From positions 2,243,001 to 2,307,000 of the forward strand of contig NC_090132.1 of assembly GCF_040581485.1 (NCBI RefSeq): a stretch of 64,000 nucleotides of DNA, read 5' to 3'. Positions 11,601 through 21,097 of this stretch are shown here, in pieces; position 1 is the first letter of the stretch, and the number at the start of each line of letters is the position of its first letter. The translations under genes and the position numbers were made by a program. This DNA is from Linepithema humile. Lineage: Eukaryota > Arthropoda > Insecta > Hymenoptera > Formicidae. A model generated the notes under the pieces. The model made no database searches. It saw only the letters and a program-made list of their open reading frames with translations, and was not told where the DNA came from.

Positions 11601-14435
11601 GCTGTAGGATTGGAACGCAATGGTTTTCCTTTTGTATCTGGAAGAATAATAAATCTCATTATTTACTGGATTTCTTATTTTTATGTACTTTAAAAGATGC
11701 TTCAAGTTAATGACACTAAATACTAACGATCTTGAAATCCTGTTTGGGACGCTGATCTCGAAATCTGATTTGCATTGTTCGCTCCAAGTTCCATCGGTGA
11801 TCCGCTCAGGGTTGATGAAGTAATCTCACTTTGTGACTCCGAGCATGTTTGTGTCGGAACAGCTTGATAGTGATGTTGTTGTATCAGCACTCCTGTTGGT
11901 CCTAGAATTATGTTGATATGTTAGTTCATTGTACGTACAAATTTATGATTTTCCATTCATTCATATCAATTTTATATTTACAAAAAAATTAAAATAAGTA
12001 TAAAGTCAATTATATTTAACAATATAAATTATTTAATAATATAAAAAGGGTTCTATACTTGCCTTTCGGAAATATGTGAGTCCACCTTCGTCTATTACTG
12101 GTAAGTTTAATGGTGACGTGCGATGGATCGAAAGGATTGATTAATGCTCTGCCAGGTCTAAGTATATTTGTTGGTTGAGAAATTGAATTCGTCGGACTAC
12201 CAGCACTACCAACAACAGGCCTAAAAGGCGGAGATATCTCCGAATCCGTCAAATCATTCTTAATTGGTGTTCTAGATACACCTAACACAGTTAAAAGAAT
12301 TATGTAATAAACGTCTTAATGATGAAAAATTCATTACCAAATATGCCCACCAGTTCTTTCGCCATTAGATTCGTTATTATCGTCGTCAATTTTATGTGGA
12401 ATCGTTATCGCTGCACTCCGTGACGTAGCAACTGGTGGCGAATGTGTCTCAGGTGGAGGATGATGTATATCAGGATCCGACATTTTACGTTTCAAGAGCT
12501 TTAACAAATGACCATTGTTATGTGTTTCAAGACACGCTACACTCGTCTTTTTCGTTCTTGTACTTATTCTTTGTACGCTAGAAAAAAAAGATAATGAGAT
12601 ATACACATATATATCAATTTAATGAGCATGACAATCTGTCACTAAAGAAAAAAATTTAGGATTTATTATGCAATGCATAAGTTAAAAAATAATACATTTA
12701 TTTACCTTGAAGTATGAACTGTTGGCAATTGGAACACTTGTGCGTCGTAAGCATCATAATCGAATAAAGTATTATGTAGACATTCCCTTGAATCTTCCTG
12801 CAGAAGTCTAGTTTTGCAATTTAATTTTCCATTATCTGCAAGATGCTTCGACACCCTTTGCGGCAGCTTGATTCGCGGTATAAATGTAGAATAGGGAATC
12901 TTTTTGTTAGTGGAATAAAAACTAAGATTTATCCAGTGAGGCATGCTGTAGTCATCCGGTGCATTAATAGAAGAATCTTTATTATGGAACTGAAACAAGA
13001 AATATTATGCATTATTTTACTACATAACAAGTTATGTGTGCATGTGTGCACGTATTTGCACTCATCGTACTTTTAATAAAGGAACTGCATGAAGTGGCTG
13101 CTCTCCAACGCATACTAAATCACTGCCTACACCATTATCAATGATTCTTTGCTTTGTCACATTTGTCAGCTCTCTGTCAACTTCAAAAACTCCAACTCCA
13201 GGAGTAATCACCACAGATAACTGACCAGTTCTGTCAAAACTGCGGTCCAAGTAGTGTTTCTCAAAAACTATGAAAATGTGACAATTAAAACAAAGCTGTA
13301 AATTTTTCTTTCATTATTCCTCACTTAATACTTACCATTTAGAGACATATTTAACACTTCCAGAAAATTGCCTTGCGCAGCGGTGGAATTCACTGCTTTG
13401 GGCATAGTAGTGCCCGGCTTTTGGTGATACTCCAAAACAATTTTTTGATAATCAGTAAACAGTTTGCGTAATTGTACCAAGATATTACTCCAATCCTCAA
13501 ATCTTTCATTCTGCACTGCAACTCTGTAAAAATCTTCATAAAATCTCCCTCTATAATCATGTTGCAAGCATTCTCTCATATGATTTGGAAATTCTTCCAA
13601 GCTAGTCGCATTGTAGAAAGTCCTCGAAAAGAGTACAATTGTAACTTCATGATTGCTGCCATTCTTCTTCCATTTTTGAAACAAATCTGATAAAAATCCA
13701 TTGACTGCTTTCTCAAAATAAAGATCTCCATGTATATCAAAATCCCACATTTCAGAACTCATTTGAATAAACAGATATACCATACTTGTAGAAGAACGAA
13801 ATACTATCTAGAAATCATAGTTACTTTTATAATAGAGTTCAGAGTTCGATATAATATGTAACATAATTTTGTGCAAACCTTAGTATCGTCTGTTATAACA
13901 CCGCAGGCAACACGATCGCCCTGTGACCACATTTCATGCACTTGACATCTTAAGCAGGCGCCACAAAACTCTATTTTCTTATTAATATAAACGCAAGTGT
14001 TCACCTGGAAAAAATAAAAGAAGTTTATATAGATATACAAAAGATATCAATTGAAATATAGATGTAGAATAAAAAATACAATACCAAGCTGTTCTTTAAA
14101 CGCCACATCTCACTGCGTCCCATGTACTGATCTTTGAAAGTCAATTCTATAGAATCTAGAGCTACGTCTTCTGGATTGACTATATTCATATATACATCGG
14201 CAAATGTTCTTAACTGGAACATCGAGGCTACGTTATTCTCCACACTAATAGTCTCACGTCCTTGAAGATCCTCCTTGAAAGAGGTAACTTGCAACAATAA
14301 GCGACTGAACTCATCTTCTGAATGATAGATTTCCACGACATCGCCAGTTTTTATACCAGGGTAATCTTTCGGATTGATTATTAGATCTTCCCCACTAAAA
14401 TTCTTTTGATGCACTATCAATTTAAAGAGCTTCAT
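1111..14435 (-). CDS. Iml1: DEPDC5/Iml1, GATOR1 complex subunit (23 coding exons)
   Basis: GATOR1 (DEPDC5/Iml1, Nprl2, Nprl3) acts at the lysosome as a GAP for RagA/B and inhibits TORC1 when amino acids are scarce; this is family knowledge. Coding exons, 5' to 3' on the minus strand: 14435-14085, 14004-13879, 13807-13336, 13267-13071, 12989-12706, 12577-12351, 12281-12063, 11901-11728, 11637-11494, 8670-8453, 8373-8168, 8064-7890, 7803-7603, 6435-6340, 5584-5511, 3650-3540, 3256-3049, 2888-2780, 2712-2479, 2304-2144, 2064-1896, 1821-1505, 1302-1111. Phases close to about 1,554 residues; human DEPDC5 is about 1,600. Landmarks: N-terminal domain (residues 1-160, ELTFKDQYMGR), SHEN-type region (RTGQLSVVITPGVGVFEVDR), conserved LLWGATGEQEWTPAL near 720, DEP domain near 1100-1190 (LPSQTFVSADAIQWL), and C-terminal domain ending with SWNHMVSRKW. 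The start ATG matches the family N-terminus. Exon 6 donor is uncertain; the intron after exon 7 is GC-AG. Identity is near certain. Confidence 0.95.
3049..3256 (-). CDS. Iml1: DEPDC5 exon 17, first part of the DEP domain
   Basis: This exon begins with the conserved linker that precedes the DEP domain (AEILEAMKHPQTGVGFL) and carries its core helices, including the segment QTFVSADAIQWLNNHIEG. It continues in phase 0 into the next exon at 2888-2780, which supplies ICHASGD and the aromatic FILGFYLYHIV strand that ends the domain. The acceptor ends in TAG and the donor is GTAGAG. It is the best diagnostic segment for assigning the gene to the DEPDC5 family and not to another protein with a von Willebrand-like or Longin domain. 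Confidence 0.93.
3651..5510 (-). other. DEPDC5 intron 15, with a candidate alternative exon
   Basis: This AT-rich intron is interrupted by a more GC-rich block at about 4360-4820. Inside it, 4365-4435 on the minus strand is flanked by a TGTACAG acceptor and a GTTGGT donor. It is open in the phase needed to replace exon 15. A poly(A) tract lies at 5381-5401 on the plus strand. I see no other gene. Plus-strand ORFs at 4222-4819 have no recognisable content. Confidence 0.4.
5585..7602 (-). other. DEPDC5 introns 13 and 14 around cassette-like exon 14
   Basis: These AT-rich introns flank exon 14 (6340-6435), which is 96 bases long, in phase 0 at both ends, and encodes a basic Ser/Arg-rich linker (HLTRRRHSTSLIF). 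Because 96 is a multiple of three, the exon can be skipped without changing frame. A (TA)n tract occupies 5647-5710. No other gene is visible. Confidence 0.6.
8671..11493 (-). other. DEPDC5 intron 9, 2.8 kb, AT-rich
   Basis: This is the second longest continuous non-coding stretch inside DEPDC5, after the exon 14-16 linker region as a whole. It is strongly AT-rich, with frequent A/T homopolymers. The only longer ORFs (for example 9361-9570 plus and 10775-10969 minus) are low-complexity and rich in Tyr, Ile and Asn, as expected from AT-rich DNA. I see no gene, exon-like segment or mobile element. Confidence 0.7.
11902..12062 (-). other. GC-AG intron of DEPDC5 (intron 7)
   Basis: On the minus strand the preceding exon ends AAAG and the intron begins GCAAGT, the consensus form of a GC donor. 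It ends TTCTAG. Splicing there makes a glycine codon (G plus GA), giving the junction FPKG-PTGVLIQ, which resembles the same stretch in vertebrate DEPDC5. No GT donor nearby keeps the frame and this similarity. Confidence 0.85.
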
Positions 14436-15861
14436 ATCTCATTCTGAGATATGTGATATTGAATTTAAGTTGTGTGCTTCTTGTACATAATGAAATAAAT
14501 TATATTTTAGGAACTATTCAATTAGGCAGACGACCCTATTATTTACACATATTTTATATTAAAACTTTTCCAAACATTTATATCATCACAGTGACAATTC
14601 CTATCAGATGTGCTTGCAAGTGTTATCAGAAGAAAACGGTTTCTCACGTAGTACCGATGAAATATATTCCATGTATCTCGCCTAACCTTACGAGAACTCT
14701 TGTATGCTCGCATTGAAAAAAAATCGTTATACGCTAACGCCCTCTGAATATTGAGGTTGAAGCGAGAAACAGTAGCACCAGGCACAATCCAAGCATTATT
14801 TTTGAATATCCTTATGCTCTCATTAATTTTGCATTGATAAACGTTAGCTATACTTTCAACATGTTTAATATTGTATAAATAACAACTGACTTCTTAATAT
14901 TTGCCTAAATTATCACACAGTTAGGTCATCAATATTTTTAATAAAGTAAATATGTAAAATTATTTTTTCTAACTTGTTCGATAAAAGAAAAACTTTTTAT
15001 AGATTTTTATTTTATATTTTTTATAGATTTTTTTATAGATATTTTTTTTATGGAAAGTGCTAAGTAAAACGCATTATTTGTCGAAAAAATATTTTAATAA
15101 AATCAAATAGTAATAATACAAAATAAATATTTACATAATACAATATGTTGTACAATAAATATTACAATATATTATACAATACTTTGACAAATTTTTAGTG
15201 CATGTAAGATAAATGTCTCAGAAGCCGGACAAGTAAGAGTTAATTATTAAATATATAATTTTTTTTTTATTTTTCTGAATATATAATAAAAATTGAAGTT
15301 GATCTAACAAAAACAAACTAAAATTATAATTAACAAACGACAATTATTAAAATTAAATATTTGCAAAAAATATGGATATTTATAAATACCAGTTTTTGTG
15401 GCCATTATATTTATAAATATTTATAAATTGTTTTTTATATATAGTTGAAGATTGAAATATGTTTAGCCACTGAGACATTTAGCTTATTACATTTTCTCTT
15501 AACAAAAATTTAATAATTAAAATTTGAAACAAAAAAAAAACTGTTGAAATGTTACTTATATGCAAGAAACTTCTTCCACTCTCGCAAAAGAGAATTTTGC
15601 TGTTTGCCCACCCAAAGTTTTGTCATTATGTTTGTTATCAACAAACTGCAAACTAACTGCCAAAGCAGAAGTTTCAAAGTTTATCAACAGCAAAGAATAA
15701 AAAAAAAAGCAATATAGAAGTAATAAAAAGTTTTAAAATCCTACCTATTCGAAAACTCTAATAGAAAATCCTATCTAATAGAAATTCTATACTTAGGAGT
15801 TCGTACAAGAAACCGTAAATCGATAAGGTTTAATGAGGTTGAATTTTTCATGGAACCGTTT
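14436..15861. other. DEPDC5 upstream region, probable 5' UTR and promoter, then AT-rich DNA
   Basis: Directly upstream of the DEPDC5 start, the minus strand shows a TATCTCAG acceptor-like site, so the first coding exon may have a spliced non-coding leader. A minus-strand stretch near 14690-14790 ends in a donor-like GTAAGG and could be that leader exon; this is inference. From about 14,800 to 15,860 the sequence is AT-rich with no supportable gene. Confidence 0.35.
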
Positions 15862-16078
15862 GGGAATTTTTCGCAAGATGCTTAGCGCAGAGCTCAGCTC
15901 AGTTACCGCTATTTGCATCTGAAATTCAAGAGGGAGTTTTTCGCAGGATGCTTTAGCGCAGAGCTCGGCTCAATTACCGCTATTTGCATTTAAAACCTGA
16001 GAGCCACTCGGAGTTTCTCACAGGACGTTAGCGCAGAGCTCGGCCCAGTTTCCGCTAATTGCGTCCGAAATTTGTGTT
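15862..16078. repeat. Three-copy direct tandem repeat, unit 70-77 bp
   Basis: Copies start near 15862, 15932 and 16009. Each reads roughly GGGAGTTTTTCGCAGGATGC, then TTAGCGCAGAGCTCGGCTCA, then ACCGCTATTTGCAT. Copies one and two both hold the octamer-like ATTTGCAT; in the third it is degenerate. The three copies differ by scattered substitutions and short indels, so this is an old duplication. It lies in intergenic DNA between DEPDC5 and PYM. Confidence 0.9.
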
Positions 16079-18100
16079 GATAGTCGACCATTGTTCAATG
16101 GTTGATCGTATCAACGTCATTTCGAGATCCGTGCTCGACCATCATTGATGAAACTACGAATTTCGAATTTCCGTGCTCAACCACGGGATCAATTAAGCCA
16201 TGGGACCACGGATGCATGGATAAGCTAGGAAAGATTACGAGGAAATTAGCGTATAGCAAAAATTCATATATATTTAGTAATGATTAATTGTATATATATA
16301 AATGCGTTATTTATTGAATAAATTATTTCAAATACTCGTATAATGTCAATTCTTCAATTATGTTTCTGCAAAACATATGCTTCTTATTTTTAATACAAAT
16401 TTTTTATACGTATTTGCAATATATATGTATGTATTTTGAATTTCTTTGACTTGCTTTCACGTCAATTTGAACAAAATTTAATCCTGAATATAAAAATGCA
16501 AATCGCTTACCTTGTTCAAGGAAAAGGAAGAAAACAAAGTTTTTTAATTTTTAATTTAAAAAATTTTTTTCTCGTATAAAAATATACATGACTAAATGAA
16601 AAAATAAAAATAAAAATGTTATTCGAAATTATTATTATATTATTTTTTCTCCTTTTGTTATATAATTCCTCGTATATATAAAAAATATAAAAAAATTTAA
16701 ATAAATACATAAGTAAAGTTAAATACATCAATCAAGTTAATCAAAATATATTGAGTTATTCGAAGAGTTCATAGCAATTTTTATGACAAAATTAAAAGCA
16801 ATTTTTATATATTTAAATCCATTTTTATTCAATAACGTATGCACACACATTCGCGAATGATATTACAATGATCACACGATATTTTAGACGACACTCCCGA
16901 CGCGTATTTTGTCATGTTAGGACAAAAGTAAAACTCGAATATCGCTCGCACGGAATACGCGTTCGACACCCTACCGCGTACGCAACAGGTAACGATGGAG
17001 AAGGGGAGGAAGGTGGAAAACTGTAAGGAGTAATAAGGATTGAAGTAGGGGAGGATAACGTGCCGATACGCGAAACGGCCTGTCTCGTTCAAGTGCCGCC
17101 GTGCGAATAGTAAAATCCAAGAGCAGGGATAAGGTCACGTTGGGAAAACTACTTGGAAGGAGTAGGGGAAAGGAATTTGCGTGCCGATAAGGCGCAAGAG
17201 AGAAAGTGTGAGAGGAAGAGAGGATATAAAGTACGTAGGCTACACCGCGTACGTAAACAACCCCACTAAACTTCCCTCTGCCGTGAGTCAGCGTCGAAAT
17301 TTCTAATATGATATACAAGACTTTCCACATTACAAGATATTCTTTGGCGTTCAGAATTTTAATTTTGATAAGTAATTTACTATTTTATTTTTCGTCTTCT
17401 ATAGTATTTTATATCGTATTGTATTTTTAAAATTTTTACCTGTAGATTTATCAGCCAGTAGAATAATCTTAAAAATTAATTTTACTTGGTCAAAAATTCC
17501 ACGTTTTGAAGCTCTTTGAGCGTTTTTCTATTTCGTATTACACAAATGAATAAATATACGAATAAAAATTAAATTAATAAATGTACACGTAATAAAAATG
17601 TCATGGAACACGTCGCTTTGCGTGAACACGGCTGTTTACGCAATGAATTTTGATGAAATAAGTCTTTCGAAATACGTGATTTAATCGATGTACAATGCGA
17701 AATTTATGTTACACATTTCTGATTTATTGAAATAATTGGTATAATTTGTATTTTCCATTTTGTATTACTCATTTTAAATAAATCAATCGCGCAAAATTCC
17801 TTCTTTTATGATAGATAGCTACTCCATGCTTGAATATTTATTTAATTTTGATAGTTATAAATTTGTATAGGTATAAGTGATTCTTTAAACCCCGCGTATT
17901 TTGCAAAATTTATTTCATTGATATTTATTGCGTGAAAAGTCGGCACACATACACATACAAAACAATATTTCTTTTTCAAACATTTTATTTCGAGGATATT
18001 CATTTTTAATTTTAATTTATGTATTTATTCACTTATATAAAAAATATAAGATAATGAAACGTCTTAAAACGTATTAAAATGCGGAATTTTAATGCAGTAA
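16079..18100. other. Intergenic, AT-rich, no gene seen
   Basis: Immediately after the tandem repeat, 16085-16230 contains two short related phrases (CCGTGCTCGACCA and CCGTGCTCAACCA). The rest is AT-rich, with one more GC-rich patch at about 16,840-17,290 that opens overlapping minus-strand ORFs without recognisable domains. I cannot support a gene here. Confidence 0.6.
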
Positions 18101-18865
18101 AATTAATTCTTATTTTAGACAAGGCTAACGAGTTTAAAGTAACACTGCAAAAATTCTGATAATAATTTATTTATGACATTTTACATATTTATTTACATTT
18201 GTACGTTATGATATGAGATAAAGAAATACTGACAATAAGATAAAACGCGAACATATTAATGAATATACTTCTTTTTATATGCATAAAACGCAGAAAGCAT
18301 ACTCAAGTAGTTTAGGCGTAGCACAAACGCGACACAGACGACGTACAAAGTTAACTGCACGACTTTTTATTTTTCTTTGCTATCGTGGATTGTTGTCGTG
18401 AATGTTGAATGTGCAATCATGTTTTCAAGCTGTTTCTTTATCGTTTGATAATAATTAATTGAATTTTTGCGAATATATCGTATTATTATAAAATACTAAC
18501 AATGAAAGAAAGAGAAAACATTGTTTAAAGTTTTCAATTTGTTTTATATCGCTACAATATGCAGTATAAAATAAATGCTAAAATGACAGTATAAAATAGA
18601 TAAAGATATGGTATAAAATAATAATATATTTAATAAAATTCTATTTAGAAAATAATTACTATTAAAATTTTACTCATGCAGTTATGCATATAAAAAGAAG
18701 TACCTATATTCATTAATATGTCGCGTTTCATCACATTGACAATATTTCTTTATCTCATATCATAACGTATAAAAATAAATAAATATGTGAATTTTCATAA
18801 ATAATCATAATTTTTGCAACGTTATTTTATAGACTCATTAGCTTTGTCCAAGATAAGAATTAATT
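18101..18865. mobile_element. Foldback/MITE-like element with ~185-bp inverted arms
   Basis: The left arm (18101-18286) and the reverse complement of the right arm (18682-18865) align along their whole length with modest divergence. For example, ACGTTATGATATGAGATAAA at 18203-18222 has its exact reverse complement at 18749-18768. The arms are separated by about 395 bases of AT-rich spacer with no open reading frame, so no transposase is encoded. Both outer ends carry AATTAATTCTTAT. Clear target-site duplications are not visible, so the superfamily is unknown. A non-autonomous DNA transposon or an old inverted duplication fits equally well. Confidence 0.75.
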
Positions 18866-20038
18866 GAAAAAAAATAACAAGAACATCGTGAATATAAATT
18901 ATTAACATCTTATTATGCAATAATAATGTATATTTTGTGATCTTTATATCGCGTATCATTCGGTGCCGTTTGTGCCATTTTTGTTAGCGTGAAGCATCTT
19001 TATTAAGATTTATCTTATGACAATGTTGAATAAAAAGGTATGAGAAATATTTACAGAATTAATGGCAATTGATAAGTGTATTACTAGAAGACAAACATAC
19101 GCATTTGTATATAAATTAATTAAATATATTGAGCTGTTTGCAAGTTATCATAGGTTTGGCCATGTATTTTTTGTATGACATAGCAATAACAGAGAAACAA
19201 AATTGCCATCGAAATCTACTGACAGTGGAAAAGAAAAAGCATGGGGAAATGGTGACGTTTCTCACGTGATAAGAAATTGTTATAATAATATAAATTTATT
19301 GCTCAAAAATTTTTTGACTGTCGAAAGATATTTTATTTTGCACAATCAATGTACATCGGAAATAAATTGAGTACAGTCATTACACACTCACTATTCAGAA
19401 TAATTTGTATAAATACTTAACTATGTTAACAAACATTTTCGTAATAATTTTGAGAACATTTATTCTCTTTACAAAAACGTGACATACGTATAATTTTGTA
19501 CAACTGGATTTATTTGCTACAAATGTTACAAATTGTTGATTCGCCATCATTAAATGCATAATTCTCATATTAAAACATACATATATCCTTTGAATAAGTC
19601 ATCTTGACTTGATATAAATTTATTAGATGTTTTCATTAAATTATGACATGCAAAAGACAAGTCATTTAACGAAAGATTTTTTTATCATTATTCAAATTCT
19701 TTCACTTTTTTCGCATATATGTATATGCATATATGGAGATAAGAAAAAATTCACATATATGTATGTATACGTATATATGATCAAGCATTAAAATTGTCGA
19801 TAATTAACACCATTGCCGCGTTTATAAATGTATGCATCAATGTTATCGATCTACATACTGAGTAAATAAATGGATGAGTACAAGATGGCATTATAGAATT
19901 GCCATGTGACTGTCGGAAGAAAGAAAGATTCGCTTTGCTATGTAATACAATTGTAAGTGTATTACTGATGTTTTATAATCAGACGTTTCTCGAATTAGTA
20001 CTAACAAATTCGTGTGAAACTCTTAATTAAGTGTTATT
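18866..20038. other. Intergenic AT-rich DNA and PYM 3' flank
   Basis: The half nearest PYM is probably its 3' UTR on the minus strand, with a candidate AATAAA hexamer at 19619-19624, about 415 bases after the stop codon. The remainder is AT-rich with short TATA/ATAT alternating runs near 19,715-19,780. No gene is supported. Confidence 0.5.
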
Positions 20039-21097
20039 CTATAGAGCGGCTTCTAATCTTTTTATTTCTTTAGAAATCTCCGTTTTTCGCGCCACTTTAT
20101 CAAGTATTTCCTTATCAGCATTTTTCAAAGAGCCAGTTTTGATTTTCTCCTCCAATATTTCGATTTCCCTAATTTTCTTGCGCAAATTCTTTAATCTCTT
20201 TTGCGGATCAACAGACGTCTTCTGTGCAGTATTTGAATTTTCCTTAATTATATTGTTTGTTGTTGTGTGTTTTGTAGTAGACAGTGGCTTATCATTATGA
20301 GTTGGAACTTCTTTATGAAATTCAGGCTCCGAGATTGTGATTTTGGACAATCCTTCTGTAACTGGCTCAACAGTTTTAGATTTATTTTTCTTTCTTTTCT
20401 TCTTGGATCCCTCTTGAGGTTTTGGTTGTGAACCAGGTATTACTTTATTCTTTGCTGCTAGAGCCTCTAACTTAGCCTTATGTTCAGCTATAAATTCTGG
20501 ACTGGCACCCACAGGATATAAAGGCTTCTTTACCATTTGCTTCCCTTTACTTTCATATCTATAAAAGGAATTAATAATATTTAGTGATAAAAAACAATAT
20601 ACGACGTTAAAAGCAAAAGCATTACGAAACGTACAGTGGAACTTCTTCTTGAGGAATATATCCATCCTTCACACGCCGTTGCTTACGCCATGTGCCATCA
20701 GGTCGTTGGCTCGCTGGGATAAATGTGCCTGAAATAGAATGTGAATGATTATATGCTTTCATCGTTAGATGAAATGTTGATACTGGCAGTATAATTATGA
20801 ATAAAAATATTTCCAGTTTATTGAATTAAAAGGAACGTTTTACTTAACAAAAAAAGTGCGTAAATCCCAGTGTAAGAATCATGATGAAAATATGCTGTGG
20901 TCTGGTGAAAAGTCGACTATCTAACTATAGCCCATAAGAAAGAACGATCTATTATTACACGAAGCCGATCGTTTTACACTTGTTTACATGCTCGAGGTTA
21001 GAACCGGTGTGCAATCGACGGAGTTGCATCCGAGTGCAATACAGAGAATAACTGATCCTCACTTACCCGTCTCGTCTTTGATGTAAGTTGACGCCAT
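20039..21097 (-). CDS. Pym: PYM, partner of Y14 and Mago (exon-junction-complex disassembly factor)
   Basis: PYM binds the Mago-Y14 heterodimer through its N-terminus and associates with the small ribosomal subunit, removing exon junction complexes from mRNAs in the cytoplasm. Coding exons on the minus strand are 21097-21067, 20728-20635 and 20558-20039, giving 214 residues, the usual size. The diagnostic N-terminal motif is split by intron 1 at G11 and reads TFIPASQRPDGTWRK, followed by the conserved GYIPQEEVPLYESKGKQ, which spans intron 2. A basic stretch (KKKRKKNKSK) sits near residues 94-103, and the C-terminus (about 155-213) is charged and probably coiled-coil. The start is chosen because MASTYIKDE is the typical family beginning. 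Introns are GT-AG with phases that close exactly. Drosophila knows it as wibg. Confidence 0.96.

Noticed and set aside
14543..14785. 80-codon minus-strand ORF upstream of DEPDC5
   Set aside because: It lies in the likely DEPDC5 5' leader, starts at a non-ATG codon and matches no known protein. At most it overlaps a non-coding first exon.
20031..20300. 89-codon plus-strand ORF
   Set aside because: It is the antisense shadow of the last PYM exon.
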